From Bryopsis sp. KO-2023 (Eukaryota > Chlorophyta > Ulvophyceae > Bryopsidales > Bryopsidaceae): a stretch of DNA of 64,000 bases. Below the pieces are notes generated by a model. It worked only from the letters and a program-made list of their open reading frames with translations. It ran no database searches and was not told the DNA's origin. Location of the stretch: positions 558,001 through 622,000 of the forward strand of contig BSYQ01000013.1 in assembly GCA_030272585.1 (NCBI GenBank). Direction: 5' to 3'. The position numbers and the translations under genes were made by a program. Positions 11,430 through 21,613 of this stretch are shown piece by piece; position 1 is the stretch's first letter, and each line of letters begins with the position of its first letter.

Positions 11430-14400
11430 ATGTCGGCGACGTCGGATGTTCAGTTGATGGGCGAGGTCAGAAAGGATGCGGGGTTGCGTCCTGTCGACTA
11501 CGCACCGCTGGCGACCCTGGTGGTGCAGCTCGACGACGGCTCGTGGGAGGCCTATGTAAAAGGAGAAAAGGGGAAGAAAAAAGAGGACAGGCTGGTCAAG
11601 CTGAAGTGTTTGCTGTGCGGACACATGTGCTCTTGGTGTAAGTATTTTGTATTTTTTTTTTTTTTCTTTTTCTGGGTTAATATTTCTGGAGTAGTTTTTT
11701 ATTTTGGTGTGGATGTCTGCAGCCAAGGGGTCCTACAGTGGCCTCAAGTCCCACTGCTCTGGGAGGCATGGTGTGAAAGACCATGATGTCCTCACCACTG
11801 CCAAGGGGTGGATCGATGATGCTGCGAAGGATGGGAAGGACTTCCCACTAGCAGAATGGACGTCGAAAATGGCAGCAGCAGGCCATTTGAAGCCAGGAAA
11901 GGGGGGGAAGTCAAGCGAGGACCCATCCGAGACGCTGATATCCAAGTCTCTACACCGGGTAGGTTTGTGATTGCTTGTGATGTTAATGCATGTGTTGTTG
12001 TGTTGCTGGATGCTGGAATTTCCAGCCTGATTTTTGGGGGACTGCATGTGTTGTTGTGTTGCTGGATGCTGGAATTTCCAGCCTGATTTTTGGGGGACTG
12101 CATGTGTTGTTGTGTTGCTGGATGCTGGAATTTCCAGCCTGAATTTTGGGGGACTGCATGTGTTGTTGTGTTGCTGGATGCTGGAATTTCCAGCCTGAAT
12201 TTTGGGGGACTGCATGTGGTGCTGATGTGCATGTGTGATGTACAGAATGTGCGCTACCAAGCCGGCAGTGCCGGATACAAGAGGTTCGTCAGGGAAGCGG
12301 CAAAGTGGGTGGCGAGGGACTCCCTTCCTTTTGGGACTCCATGCACTCCAGCCTTCCTCGAGTTCGCCAGGGTGCTTGAACCCAAATGCCCAAAAGTGGA
12401 TCCCAAAACCATAAAGCGCGAGATCAGTTCTGTCTACAAGAGCGAGATGGAAAGGTTGACGAGGTCCGTCCCATGGAAGGTAACCGCTTTTACGACCGAC
12501 CTGTGGAAGAGTAGGACTTCATGTGAATATATAACATTCACATGCAGCTGGGTAGATACAGAGTGGGTTTTGCAGACTAGGACATTAGGATCGCATAGGT
12601 TAGAGTATACAAGCATAACCGCAGAGGTTCTTTCGGTGGAAATTCCAAAACTGCTTCAGGGGTACTTTGGGGGGTCAGCTCAGTTAGGAGAAATGAGGCC
12701 GACCATAATTTCAGATTGTGGATCGAATATTAGGAAGGCCCTTCAAGAAGAATTAGAATTTGACTGGCTCAGGTGCTCCTTGCACATGCTCCACAATGTG
12801 GTGCAGCTGGGCTTAGGGCATATAGGCGTTATTGGGAGGGTCAATAAACACACGGCCTTACTACTAGAGGCAATAGATGTGTTGAAAGGGGTAGCAGCCC
12901 ATGTACGGCGCTCCTCTACTTTTAAAACTAAGTTCAGTCAGGCTCAGGTAGAGATGTGGGAAAGGGGGGAAGGGGGGGAAGGGGGGGAGGGGGGGGAGGT
13001 GGAGTACATGCCGGCGGACCTCGGGGAGGAGGAAAGCGAGGACTCGCTGGAGGATGCACAGGATATGGCGCCACAGGTGGATAAACTCTCCTTTATTTTC
13101 TGTTGCTTCCATTCACTTCCCTTTTTCTGTGTTGCTGCTTGCTTCTTGTTATAAGTTGAATTTTTTCTGACATCTAAATGGCTTGTTTTGGGTGTTGTTT
13201 GGCTGCAGGGTCCCACCAGTCAGGATCTTGATGATATTGCTGCAGCTGCTGCTGCTGCTGCTGCTGTGGAAGATCTGACATCACAGGTGATTATTGAGTT
13301 GTATTTTTTTTTCCAAAATTTTGGTCCGGTTCCGGTTTTTTTCCGGTTTTTTCCGGTTTTTTACGGTGTTTTACGGTGTTTTACGGTTTTTTACGGGTGT
13401 TTTACGGGTGTTTTACGGGTTTTTTACGGTTTTTTACGGTTTTTTTACGGTGTTTACGGTGTTTACGGTGTTTTACGGTGTTTACGGTTTTTTACGGTTT
13501 TTTACGGTCGAACAAATTTTCACTATCATTGACATGTTGTGTTCCAATCGATTTCAATGCATGTCTGTGAGGTGACAAGTGTTGTGTGATCTGCAGGGAG
13601 AGGGCACGGCAGAGACCATGGATGTGGAAGTGGTTGGCCCTTCTCAACAGGCTGGTGGCCCTTCGCAACAGTCTGGTGCACCATCATCGCAGCCGGCACC
13701 CCCACCAAGAAAACCTAGGGTGCTGCAACTCCCCACGATCGTGAGCACACGGTGGAACAGCACCTTCATCATGCTCCAGAGAGCCGTGAGGCTCAGGCCA
13801 GCAATCGATCGATTGCTAGCTGAGCAACATGGGGAGGGGGATGAGCACCGTGAAATAACACCACGGCAGTGGACGCTGCTGGAGAGCCTGTTGGAGTTGC
13901 TGAAAATTGCGAGGGATGCCACACACCTGTAAGTACAACATTGCAGAAAAAAAACCAAACAAAAAACTTGATTATTGAGAAGATGTATGATTTTTCAAGT
14001 AGTGTGAACAAAACGACAAAAGAAAAAACAGGGAATAACAAACTGAACTGCAGCCCGTTATTTATCAAGTATTCATTCAATGTGATGTCTTGTTTTAGAT
14101 TGGAGGCATCGAAAACAGTGACAAGCGGGAGGGTGGTCCTGACGTTCGCGAGGATCCACAGTTTTTGGAAAGACTGGATCAGAACAAATGTGGAGGCCGT
14201 GAAGGAGGGGAGATCCCCCCCACCGAACATCCAGGCGCTGTCGCCAATTGTGTATGCCATGGTGGACAAGCTGGAGAAGGAATGGAGCGACCCGCAGCTC
14301 GGGCTGGCCTGGATGTTGTGCGCTCTTATGGATGTGTCAGTGCGGTGGCGATCCCTCGAAGAAGCGTACCTGTTTTTGCAACTGCTGCCCGACAACCAAG

Positions 14401-14906
14401 CTGATTTTCCTGCTCCCCAGGGGATGCTCCGGTTTTACCCTGAGAGACTCCTCTTCCACAAGTCCTCCATGCTGAGGCACCTCAGGATACTGCTTTCGGA
14501 TCATGCACGTGATCTGATCGAGAAGGGGGAGATCACCGTCCAAGCCACACAAACCAAAAAAAGAAAAGGGAACATAAGCACAGTCTTGTGCAGCGATGAC
14601 AGCGATGACGGTGGTGGTGGGGGTGACAGGACCTTGGCTTTGCATGAAATAGACAGATTTCTGGGTGAGAGACAGAATATGGGCAAGTGTAGTGAACCCC
14701 TGGTGTGGTGGCGGGAAAATAAAAGTCGACTTCCGATAGTCAGTGAGTTGGCTCGTCGGTATCTTGCTGTCCCAAGCAGCTCAGCTGCTAGTGAGCGTGC
14801 GTTTTCAAAACTGGGACACATAGTGCGTTCTAGAAGGTCACGGTTATCCGATGATCACGTCACCGAGCTTTCACTTTTATCGGGCTGGTGTGAAGAGCGG
14901 GGTTGA
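11430..14906 (+). CDS. hAT-family transposase (six exons, 830 aa)
   Basis: The enzyme would cut and paste the transposon in the nucleus. Exons 11430-11637, 11723-11958, 12246-13076, 13209-13286, 13597-13928 and 14099-14906 join in phase with GT-AG introns. The ATG at 11430 opens a region with a BED-like C2H2 finger split across exons 1-2 (CLLCGHMC, then LKSHC and RHG). Exon 3 has the RNase H-like core: TTDLW (first Asp), ISDCGSN (second Asp), RCSLHMLHN. Exon 5 has TRWNST and a helix with Glu (LLESLLELL) suited to the third catalytic acid. Exon 6 has the hAT dimerisation motif SSAASERAFS. An acidic Gly/Glu stretch and an alanine run (exons 3-4) are low complexity. Length is usual for the family, and no break is visible. 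Confidence 0.92.
11989..12222 (+). repeat. Four 56-bp tandem repeats in transposase intron 2
   Basis: Four nearly identical 56-bp units, each holding TGGATGCTGGAATTTCCAGC, fill most of the second intron just before the exon 3 acceptor. The unit includes the palindrome-like core CTGGAATTTCCAG. Confidence 0.9.
13322..13509 (+). repeat. Intronic TTTTACGGT/TCCGG array in transposase gene
   Basis: In the intron between exons 4 and 5, about 190 bp consist of T-runs punctuated by CCGG and then TACGG words. These are the same core words as in the subterminal clusters. The equivalent array in copy A is at 422-608. T-run length here is the one place where the two copies differ. Confidence 0.9.
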
Positions 14907-15010
14907 TTGGAGGGGGGGGGTGATTCAATGGGGAAAGGGGGGAGGGGGGGGAAGGGGGGGGAAGGGGGGGGGAAAACCAAAAAAAAAATAGAATCAAAAT
15001 GAATCATCCG

Positions 15011-15626
15011 ATGGGATGTTAATGGTTGTGACTCTGTGGGTTGATGGGCTGTTGGGATTATGTGGGTTGATGGGCTGTTGGGATACTGTGGGTTTATAAA
15101 CAGTTGGGATTCTGTGGGTTGATGGGTGGGATCATGTGAGTTAATGGTTGTGACTCTGTGGGTTGATGGGCTGTTGGGATTATGTGGGTTGATGGGCTGT
15201 TGGGATACTGTGGGTTTATAAACAGTTGGGATTCTGTGGGTTGATGGGTGGGATCATGTGAGTTAATGGTTGTGACTCTGTGGGTTGATGGGCTGTTGGG
15301 ACTCTGTGGGTTGATGGGCTGTTGGGATACTGTGGGTTGATGGGCTGTTGGGATTCTGTGGGTTGATGGGTGGGATCATGTGAGTTAATGGTTGTGACTC
15401 TGTGGGTTCATGACCTGTTGGGACTCTGTGGGTTTTTGGGCTGTTGGGACTCTGTGGGTTTATGGGCTGTTGGGATTATGTGGGTTGATGGGCTGTTGGG
15501 ATACTGTGGGTTGATAAACAGTTGGGATTCTGTGGGTTGATGGGTGGGATCATTTGAGTTAATGGTTGTGACTCTGTGGGTTCATGACCTGTTGGGACTC
15601 TGTGGGATGTTGGGCTGGGTGGGAAC
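15011..15626 (+). repeat. G/T-rich minisatellite inside hAT copy B
   Basis: This is the same degenerate array of roughly 25-bp units as in copy A, placed between the transposase stop codon and the right subterminal cluster. Confidence 0.85.
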
Positions 15627-15677
15627 AAATATAAATGGTTTTACAACCACTCTGTGGATGTTTCTCCCTGTATCAGG

Positions 15678-16006
15678 TGTGACCGTAGCAACCGTAGTGA
15701 CCCGTAATGACTCCGTACATCCCGTACCGTACTTTGGCAACTACGGTGCACTACGGACCGTAAAAACAACCGTAAAAGACTGACCGTAACACCGTAATTG
15801 ACCCACCGGACCACCGTAAATTCTGACCGTAACACCGTAACCCGTAAAACCGTAAACCATAAAAAACCACCGTAACCAGGACCGTAACCAACCGTAAATC
15901 AGCCGGACCGTAACCGGAGTAAACGAGTCCGGTTACGGTACGGAGTTACGGCCGTAGTACGGTGACCGTAACCCGACCGTAACCGGACCGGACCGGAGCC
16001 GGACCA
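15678..16006 (+). repeat. Right subterminal CCGTAA/TTACGG cluster of hAT
   Basis: A dense run of ACCGTAA, CCGTAACC and their complements is followed by CCGGACCGG words and then the terminal repeat. It mirrors the left cluster. Confidence 0.85.
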
Positions 16007-16019
16007 AAAAATCGGCCCA

Positions 16020-16032
16020 AGTCCTATCTCTG
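16020..16032 (+). repeat. hAT right terminal inverted repeat
   Basis: AGTCCTATCTCTG is the exact reverse complement of 10966-10978. Confidence 0.95.
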
Positions 16033-17460
16033 GTCTGAAAGACAAATGGTTTTGGTATATTCCAAAGGACAAAGAAATTAGACAAACAGTGTTGGCTGAA
16101 TGTCACGATCAGGCTGGACATTTTGGGAGACACAAGACTGTCGCAAATGTTCGAAAAAGATATTATTGGCCTAGATGCACTGAGGATGTCGAACGATATG
16201 TTAGGACTTGTGTTGGTTGTCAGAAAAACAAGTCTAGCACTCAAAAACCATTGGGGTTATATCAGCCGATTCCAGTTCCAGACGAACGCTGGAAAGAAGT
16301 TTGTTTAGATTTTGTGGGACCTTTACCTATGACACAAAAGGGTCATGATTATTTAGTGGTTATGGTCGACCGTTTTAGTCGAATGATCCACTTGGTAGCC
16401 ACCACTACTGCAGTTACAGCTAGTGGGGTAGCTGAAATTTTCTTTGATACAATTTTCAGACATCATGGGTTGCCAGAGGCTATTATTTCCGATCGAGATA
16501 CTCGTTTTACAAGCCAGTTTTGGCGAAAACTGTGGGAATTAGCGGGAACTCGTTTAGCCATGTCATCGGGATATCACCCTGAAACTGATGGAATGACTGA
16601 AAGGGCAAATCGAGTAGTCGGAGACATGTTGCGAATTTATATTTCGACCATAGGGGGTGATTGGGACACTAAATTAGTGGCGGCTGAGTTTGCTTATAAC
16701 TCATCCGTTCACTCATCAACAGGTTTTACACCTTTTTATTTGGTTTATGGGCAACATCCCAGATCCCCTCAGGATTTGTTAGACTCAGGTCCAGTTTCAG
16801 ATGAATGGTGGACAGTTTGGGCTAAAAGTTTACAGCTGGCTCGGAAAGCGATTTTGAAAAGCCAACAGCGACAGAGGGCTGTCGCAAACCGAGGGCGGAG
16901 GGATGCAAGTTTTGCATTAAATCAGTATGTCTTTTTATCGACAGCTGATTTACCTTTACCGCCAATGATGGGCCGGAAGTTGGTATCTAAGTTTTGTGGA
17001 CCTTTTAGAATTATTGATATTGTGACATCAGTAACTTACAGGTTGGAACTTCCTAATCACTGGAAAATACATGATGTTTTTCATGTTTCCAAGCTAAAAG
17101 CATTTGAAGATGGATCAGAAGAGTTTCCAGCCAGGGCTATTTCTCCACCTCCAGATCCAGTGGTGTTGGAAGGAGTCGAGGAATATATCGTCGAAAAGAT
17201 CAAGACACATCGAACCAAACGGCGGAAAAAGAAGAATGTGACAGAGTACTTGGTTTCCTGGGAAGGATACGGATCGGAAGAGGACCAGTGGCTCCCGTCA
17301 CATCACTTGGGTAATGCGCAGCAAGTGCTGCAGGAGTATTTACGTCAAAAATCTTCCATGGACTAGCTCCTGTTTTCCTGAGTTCGGGTTGAGTGTGTGC
17401 GAGTGCGAGTGTGTGCGAGAGACAGTTTGGAGTTCGAAAAAGAAAAAGAAAGCAGACAAC

Positions 17461-18480
17461 ATGGTTGAGTTTGGTGGAGGAGTCAAAGCACTGTTGGAGG
17501 AGATTAAAAAGAATGCTGGAGCGATCGAGGGAGTGTCGGAAAGGATCAACAAAATGCTGGAGGAGTACCTGAAGGAAGGAACCAGACTGGAAAGAATCCA
17601 AGAAAGAGATGAGCAGGAGGCCCTGGAAAAAATGGCAAAGCTGGAGGAGGAAAAAGAACAACTCAAGCAAAAGATCGGCGAGCTGGAAGAAGAAGGGGGA
17701 TTTCAGGCGGAAAGAGATAGCTGGGAGGCTGAACGCACTCGGTTGCTCGACGACCGGGCGAAATATTTGGCGGAAAATGAGGACCTCAGCGTAAAATTGG
17801 CGATGGCGGAAACTTCAGCGGACGCGGCGAAAAGAGAGGCGGAAAAGCTGCTGATGGAGGGGGCAGATGAGGAAATGCGCCACAAGCTCGACGGGGTCGA
17901 AGACAAGCTGCGGGAAGAGCAAATGCGGAACCAACAGCTCAAGGGCCAGGTAGACTTGTTGAAGAGTATGGTGGAGTCCATGTCGGGAAAACCAAGCGGA
18001 GAAGTGAAGCACGAAGAGGGGGAAAAACACACTTGCGTGTTTTGTCGCACCCCAAGCAGCAACTGTCAGCCGACCGGAGAAGACTGCCAACGGCACTGGG
18101 TGTGCTCGAATATCGGGTGTCGGGATCGGGTGTGGCTGAGTATCAGTCTGGAAGTCGATGAGGAAAAACGAGACTGGCGGAGAATGTGGGTACCAGCTGA
18201 AACAGGGCCACCAATGGTGCTACACTCGGAAACCTGCAAACTCTGCGCCTTGGGTTTCAAGTTGGGGTCGGATTATACTCGGGGAGTGTATTTAAAGGCC
18301 AAGCGGACCGTGGGCCCCCTGAGAAAATTCGAGGCAGCCGAAGACGATGCAGAACCAACGGACTACGATGGGGATTGGGTCGTCAATGAGCCAGGCGGAG
18401 ACAGTGGACCAGAAGGAAAGAAAAGGAAACCTCCTGGAAGTTCAGGGGGATCCAGAAATGTGAAACTCAGAAAAGCCTGA
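17461..18480 (+). CDS. Accessory ORF of the chromovirus fossil: coiled coil plus Cys-rich domain
   Basis: A 339-aa reading frame starts 95 bases after the integrase/chromodomain frame ends, inside the retroelement before its 3' LTR. Residues about 10-180 are a Glu/Lys/Leu-rich coiled coil. A region with CVFC, then spaced Cys/His residues and a final CKLC suggests a metal-binding fold. The C-terminus is acidic and then basic. No signal peptide or membrane span is visible, so it does not look like an envelope. I do not recognise the family. It occupies the position where some Ty3/gypsy elements carry an extra gene. Confidence 0.75.
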   Translation: MVEFGGGVKALLEEIKKNAGAIEGVSERINKMLEEYLKEGTRLERIQERDEQEALEKMAKLEEEKEQLKQKIGELEEEGGFQAERDSWEAERTRLLDDRAKYLAENEDLSVKLAMAETSADAAKREAEKLLMEGADEEMRHKLDGVEDKLREEQMRNQQLKGQVDLLKSMVESMSGKPSGEVKHEEGEKHTCVFCRTPSSNCQPTGEDCQRHWVCSNIGCRDRVWLSISLEVDEEKRDWRRMWVPAETGPPMVLHSETCKLCALGFKLGSDYTRGVYLKAKRTVGPLRKFEAAEDDAEPTDYDGDWVVNEPGGDSGPEGKKRKPPGSSGGSRNVKLRKA

Positions 18481-18991
18481 GTTGAATATAAAAAAAAAAA
18501 AAAATATAGGATCAAGAGTGGAATATGATTTTCTGTTGGTAATTGGGTGTTTGAATTTTATTTTGTTTTTGGAAGAAAAAGGAAAAGAACAGTGAATGGA
18601 TCAAGTGAGGGTAGAGGGAATTTCTGGAAAACAATTAACATACTGAGTGTGTAAAAACACTTGTGAGAATTACAGTTTGACTAGAGCTGAGACTGTGTGA
18701 TTTCCAGTGTGGGCTGTGAAGTCTATTGAACAGGGTTGGGTTTATGTGTGAACGGGCTGGGATGGGATGTCACAGCGGCAGAAGTAACCATAAGCAGAAA
18801 CCAACATTCAGCTCAAGTCGCAATCGGGAAGTTGTTACGGAAAACGTCGGAGAATATTGCTTACAGCTATATCAGAGGTATTCTCAGAATAAGCGAGTTA
18901 AGTCACTTGGCAGTTCTGGTGAAGTCGTGCAATACGAACTTAGTGTACAGAACATCGCTGGGTCAGCGATCTCTCTCTAAGGGGGGAGGAG
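18481..18991 (+). other. 3' non-coding part of chromovirus with polypurine tract
   Basis: About 500 bases follow the accessory ORF with no further gene. They end in an A/G-only run at 18979-18991 (AAGGGGGGAGGAG), a good candidate for the plus-strand priming tract directly before the LTR start TG. Confidence 0.65.
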
Positions 18992-19475
18992 TGAAACGGC
19001 TGACTTAGTAGGCGAAGATCTAGGCGGAAAACAGAGGTTACAGTCTGAGAGTTCCAGGTAGTCGCGGACTGACTGGAATGGGGTAGTTACGTGATGCTCA
19101 ATGAGAGGCTGAAACGTAGTGAAAAGAGTTCGAACCAGGTTCAGTATATTCAGTGTCAGGTCTCAGATGGCTGAGAGTTTGGGTAGAGAGTCGGGAGTCA
19201 GACTGGAAGGAGCTTCAGTCTGGGTCCTTAGTCTAGAGGTTATCAAGGGTTATAAAGGGTTAGTCGGAGCTCTGGCTAGAAGGGCTGAGCTGAGAAATGA
19301 TAGAGACGTTTTGGGGAGAGCTAGATGATAGCTAGTATTTGTAAGGTTAGGAGATGGGCTGGGAGTTTCTAGAAGCTCTGGGCTGAGAGTATAAAAGGCT
19401 GGGGATCGTTGTAAAGAACAAGCTTGTTGAAATAAGATTCAGTTGTATACTCTCGTGTCTCAGACCTTTCTTACA
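18992..19475 (+). repeat. Probable 3' LTR of chromovirus fossil
   Basis: The segment begins TGAAACGG right after the purine tract and can end at TTACA (19471-19475), giving about 484 bp with TG...CA ends. It contains TATAAAAGG at 19390-19398, followed by a transcript-end-like stretch. The 5' partner LTR is not in the window, so the right boundary is an estimate. Confidence 0.55.
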
Positions 19476-20143
19476 GAACTTCTGGTCGTCTCCCAACGTG
19501 TGTGAAGAACGGTTTAAGTGGCGGCTGGAAGTATTCAGCCTCAGGAAACAAATCCGTTTCAGTTCCCGATCGCAGCCCCAGCGGCTAAATAATACCAATG
19601 CGAAAAAAACACTCAATCGGACGATTACTGAGTCGAAGCACCGAAAGCCCTCCGTCCACGAGCCCATCATGCTTGGCCATTACGTCCCGGTCTCCGATGC
19701 CCAAAATCATTTGGCGGCGACCTGCGAAAATGATGATTGGCACCTAACATGCGGCCAAGCAGAGCAGCCGTTCATGATCACATATCCACAGAGAAAGCGC
19801 CAAATTCCCCCAATTCGAGGGGAAAACGAAATAACAAAGCGGCGCCATCCAGCCAAACGTTTGCCAGCTGGATGGTTGGCCGAAAGAAATTCTTTTCCAT
19901 TTCCCACCGCCGACACGGCGCTGTTTTCTTTTCCTATCGAATCGAGGAGCAGACAGCGATATCATTCGAATCACCCCTCCACGCTCACCCACGATCGATC
20001 AAGAGCGCAGCCGCCTTCTTTTTCGCGACTTCCATCACGAGCTCCTTTCACATGACATCGCGCGGTGGCAGTCTTCACAATAGAGCGATATTCACGAAGC
20101 GCGACTGGATCGAGAACAAAAACGGCTTTGGGGGGGGGGGGTT
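19476..20143. other. No supported gene
   Basis: A GC-richer stretch with open frames on both strands but no start, splice or domain evidence that favours one. It ends in a run of ten or more G just before the first copy of the 20-26 kb repeated unit. Confidence 0.4.
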
Positions 20144-21030
20144 TCTGTGGATGAGCGGATCACGGTTCTGCGGACTGATGCGGCTCATCCACAGAAAGTG
20201 GAGTCAAAATACAGTCACTTGTTTCTGGAAAAAAAACGTCTCAAACAACGAAACGCAAAAAAGATTAATACGGACACAGTCAACAACCATTGTCAGGATA
20301 GCTCAGTGAAGCACCCTTGTTCCGTGTCCCCGATTGGCCGGGCCATCATCGACGACGGTAACAGGGGGGCGGAGAGCGGGACCCTCGAAAGAGAAACAGT
20401 GGCGAGGGGGGAAGCCAGCGGGTGGGACGGCTGCCAAAGTTTTTGTTCGTTCTTTTGTTTGTTTGTGTGTTTGTTTGTGTGTTTGTTTGTTCGTTCGCCA
20501 GCGGGAAAGACCGACGGAGCTTTTTGGGCAGAATGTTTTCCGACGCACGAAACGTATAGATGTGGGAAAAACCTCCCTTGTCTTCTTTTTCCCCCTCCAC
20601 AGAAATCTAAAACACTTTTTAAGAATCAGAAAAAGATGATTTTTAATCCAGCATCCCACAATCTCCAAGCACCTGGAAGGAATCTACAAAAATATATACA
20701 AAATCTAATGTACAAATTTTACCAAAAAAACAGTGCCACCATCCATGCAAGCCTCCCAACAACAAAACAAAAAACAAAAACCCTTTTTCACAATGTTTTT
20801 TTTTCGACGCCAATAATCGGCATTGGTTTCCATTATCATCCCCGTTGTTCTTTCTGGCAAGCAGTAAATCCGGCTGTAAGCTGGCTTGACCACCACCTAC
20901 CGACAAAAATTAAATTTGGTTCTGCCCCACCGGATCCAGTTGGCCACCTTGCTCGAATCCCACTCCTTGCTCAGCAATCGAAAAAATTTCCTTACACTCA
21001 CACTCGCTGCTCTGCACCACCGTATCCTCA
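20144..21030. repeat. Repeated unit, copy 1
   Basis: The segment from TCTGTGGATGAGC (20144-20156), which forms a 13-bp inverted repeat with 20183-20195, through a GTTT-rich simple tract to the GATCCAGTTGGCCACC word near 20950 recurs with small changes at 23079-23940 and, for its right half, at 25755-26250. On the minus strand a conserved open stretch reads GGGQASLQPDLLLARKNNGD in all three copies, so a coding role is possible but not shown. Confidence 0.8.
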
Positions 21031-21105
21031 GCATTGGCAGCCATGAATTGACCAGGATGCAAAGTAGGGGATGTTGGCAGCAGATCCTTCACTTTGGCTG
21101 CCATG

Positions 21106-21448
21106 TCAGACATCGGGGATGCCGGATCGTTCTTGATCGTTCTTCTTCAAGGCTCTCAGGCCTGGTGGATTCAACCCTGGAGGCAAATCTAAATTCTGAT
21201 CGGGATGTCGATTGCTGACTGGACATTCCATTTCAAACATCCTGGAGGCAGGTCGAGCCCGGGTGGGTGGCAGCCCTGGAGCTCGCTTGCATTCGTTTGC
21301 TGCCAGCTGGCAGAGTTGTGGATGCCTCCAACTTTGGGAGGAATTTTCCCATAGCAGTCCATCATCACCCAGCGTGGCTGCCTCTCCTCCCTCCTTTGCA
21401 CTCGATTCTTCCCACCCCATCCGAGATTGAGTCGGTCTTTCCTCAGCT
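21106..21448 (-). CDS. Exon candidate, unknown protein (copy 1 of repeated unit)
   Basis: On the minus strand an acceptor (TTTTCAG at about 21449-21455) opens a frame starting A-EERPTQSRMGWEESSAKEGG and running to a stop at 21106. The candidate is Pro/Glu-rich with no recognised domain. The upstream intron sequence (21440-21613) is shared with the sister exon at 24315-24423, and both begin with the codons for AEE in the same phase. No complete gene model could be built, and function is unknown. Confidence 0.35.
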
Positions 21449-21613
21449 CTGAAAATCTAATCTCGTTAATCAACAACGAATGCCAGCACACCAATGAGTC
21501 ACAGATTTTGACGCTGCAATAAATTTTCTGTTAACAACCTATTCGATCGTTTGCCCCATTTGCACCGTTTTTTTTGTTTTACACACAGATGATTATCAAG
21601 AGTGTGTCACACC
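21440..21613. repeat. Shared intron-side segment, copy 1
   Basis: This matches 24416-24577 closely, including TTTTGACGCTGCAATAAATT and GATGATTATCAAGAGTGTGT. It appears to be intron sequence upstream of the paired minus-strand exons. Confidence 0.8.

Larger units (their letters stand above)
10966..16032 (+). mobile_element. hAT DNA transposon, copy B (complete, looks autonomous)
   Basis: The element is 5,067 bp long and bounded by perfect 13-bp terminal inverted repeats, CAGAGATAGGACT at 10966-10978 and its complement at 16020-16032. The flanking 8-mers ctctgaaa (10958-10965) and gtctgaaa (16033-16040) match at 7 of 8 positions, as expected for the 8-bp target duplication of hAT elements. Inside are left and right subterminal motif clusters, a six-exon transposase gene with no visible break, and a minisatellite after the stop. 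All required parts appear whole. Confidence 0.95.
16033..19475 (+). mobile_element. Ty3/gypsy chromovirus-type fossil: integrase end, extra ORF, 3' LTR
   Basis: The plus strand carries the 3' half of a Ty3/gypsy element. The integrase region (to about 17366) shows the zinc-binding His/Cys domain (HDQAGHFGRHKT, CVGCQ), the catalytic core (LDFVGPLP, SDRDTRFTSQFW, YHPETDGMTER), a GPF-type module (KFCGPFRIID) and a C-terminal chromodomain (EEYIVEKI, YLVSWEGYG). A separate ORF follows at 17461-18480, then a purine tract and a probable LTR. The gag, protease and reverse transcriptase parts are not present upstream in this orientation, because the hAT element abuts the integrase start. The element is therefore broken (5' part absent), but what remains looks recent. 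Confidence 0.9.

Noticed and set aside
19498-20055. 185-codon plus-strand open stretch after the LTR
   Set aside because: No ATG start, no domain, and overlapping open stretches on the other strand; probably chance in GC-richer DNA.
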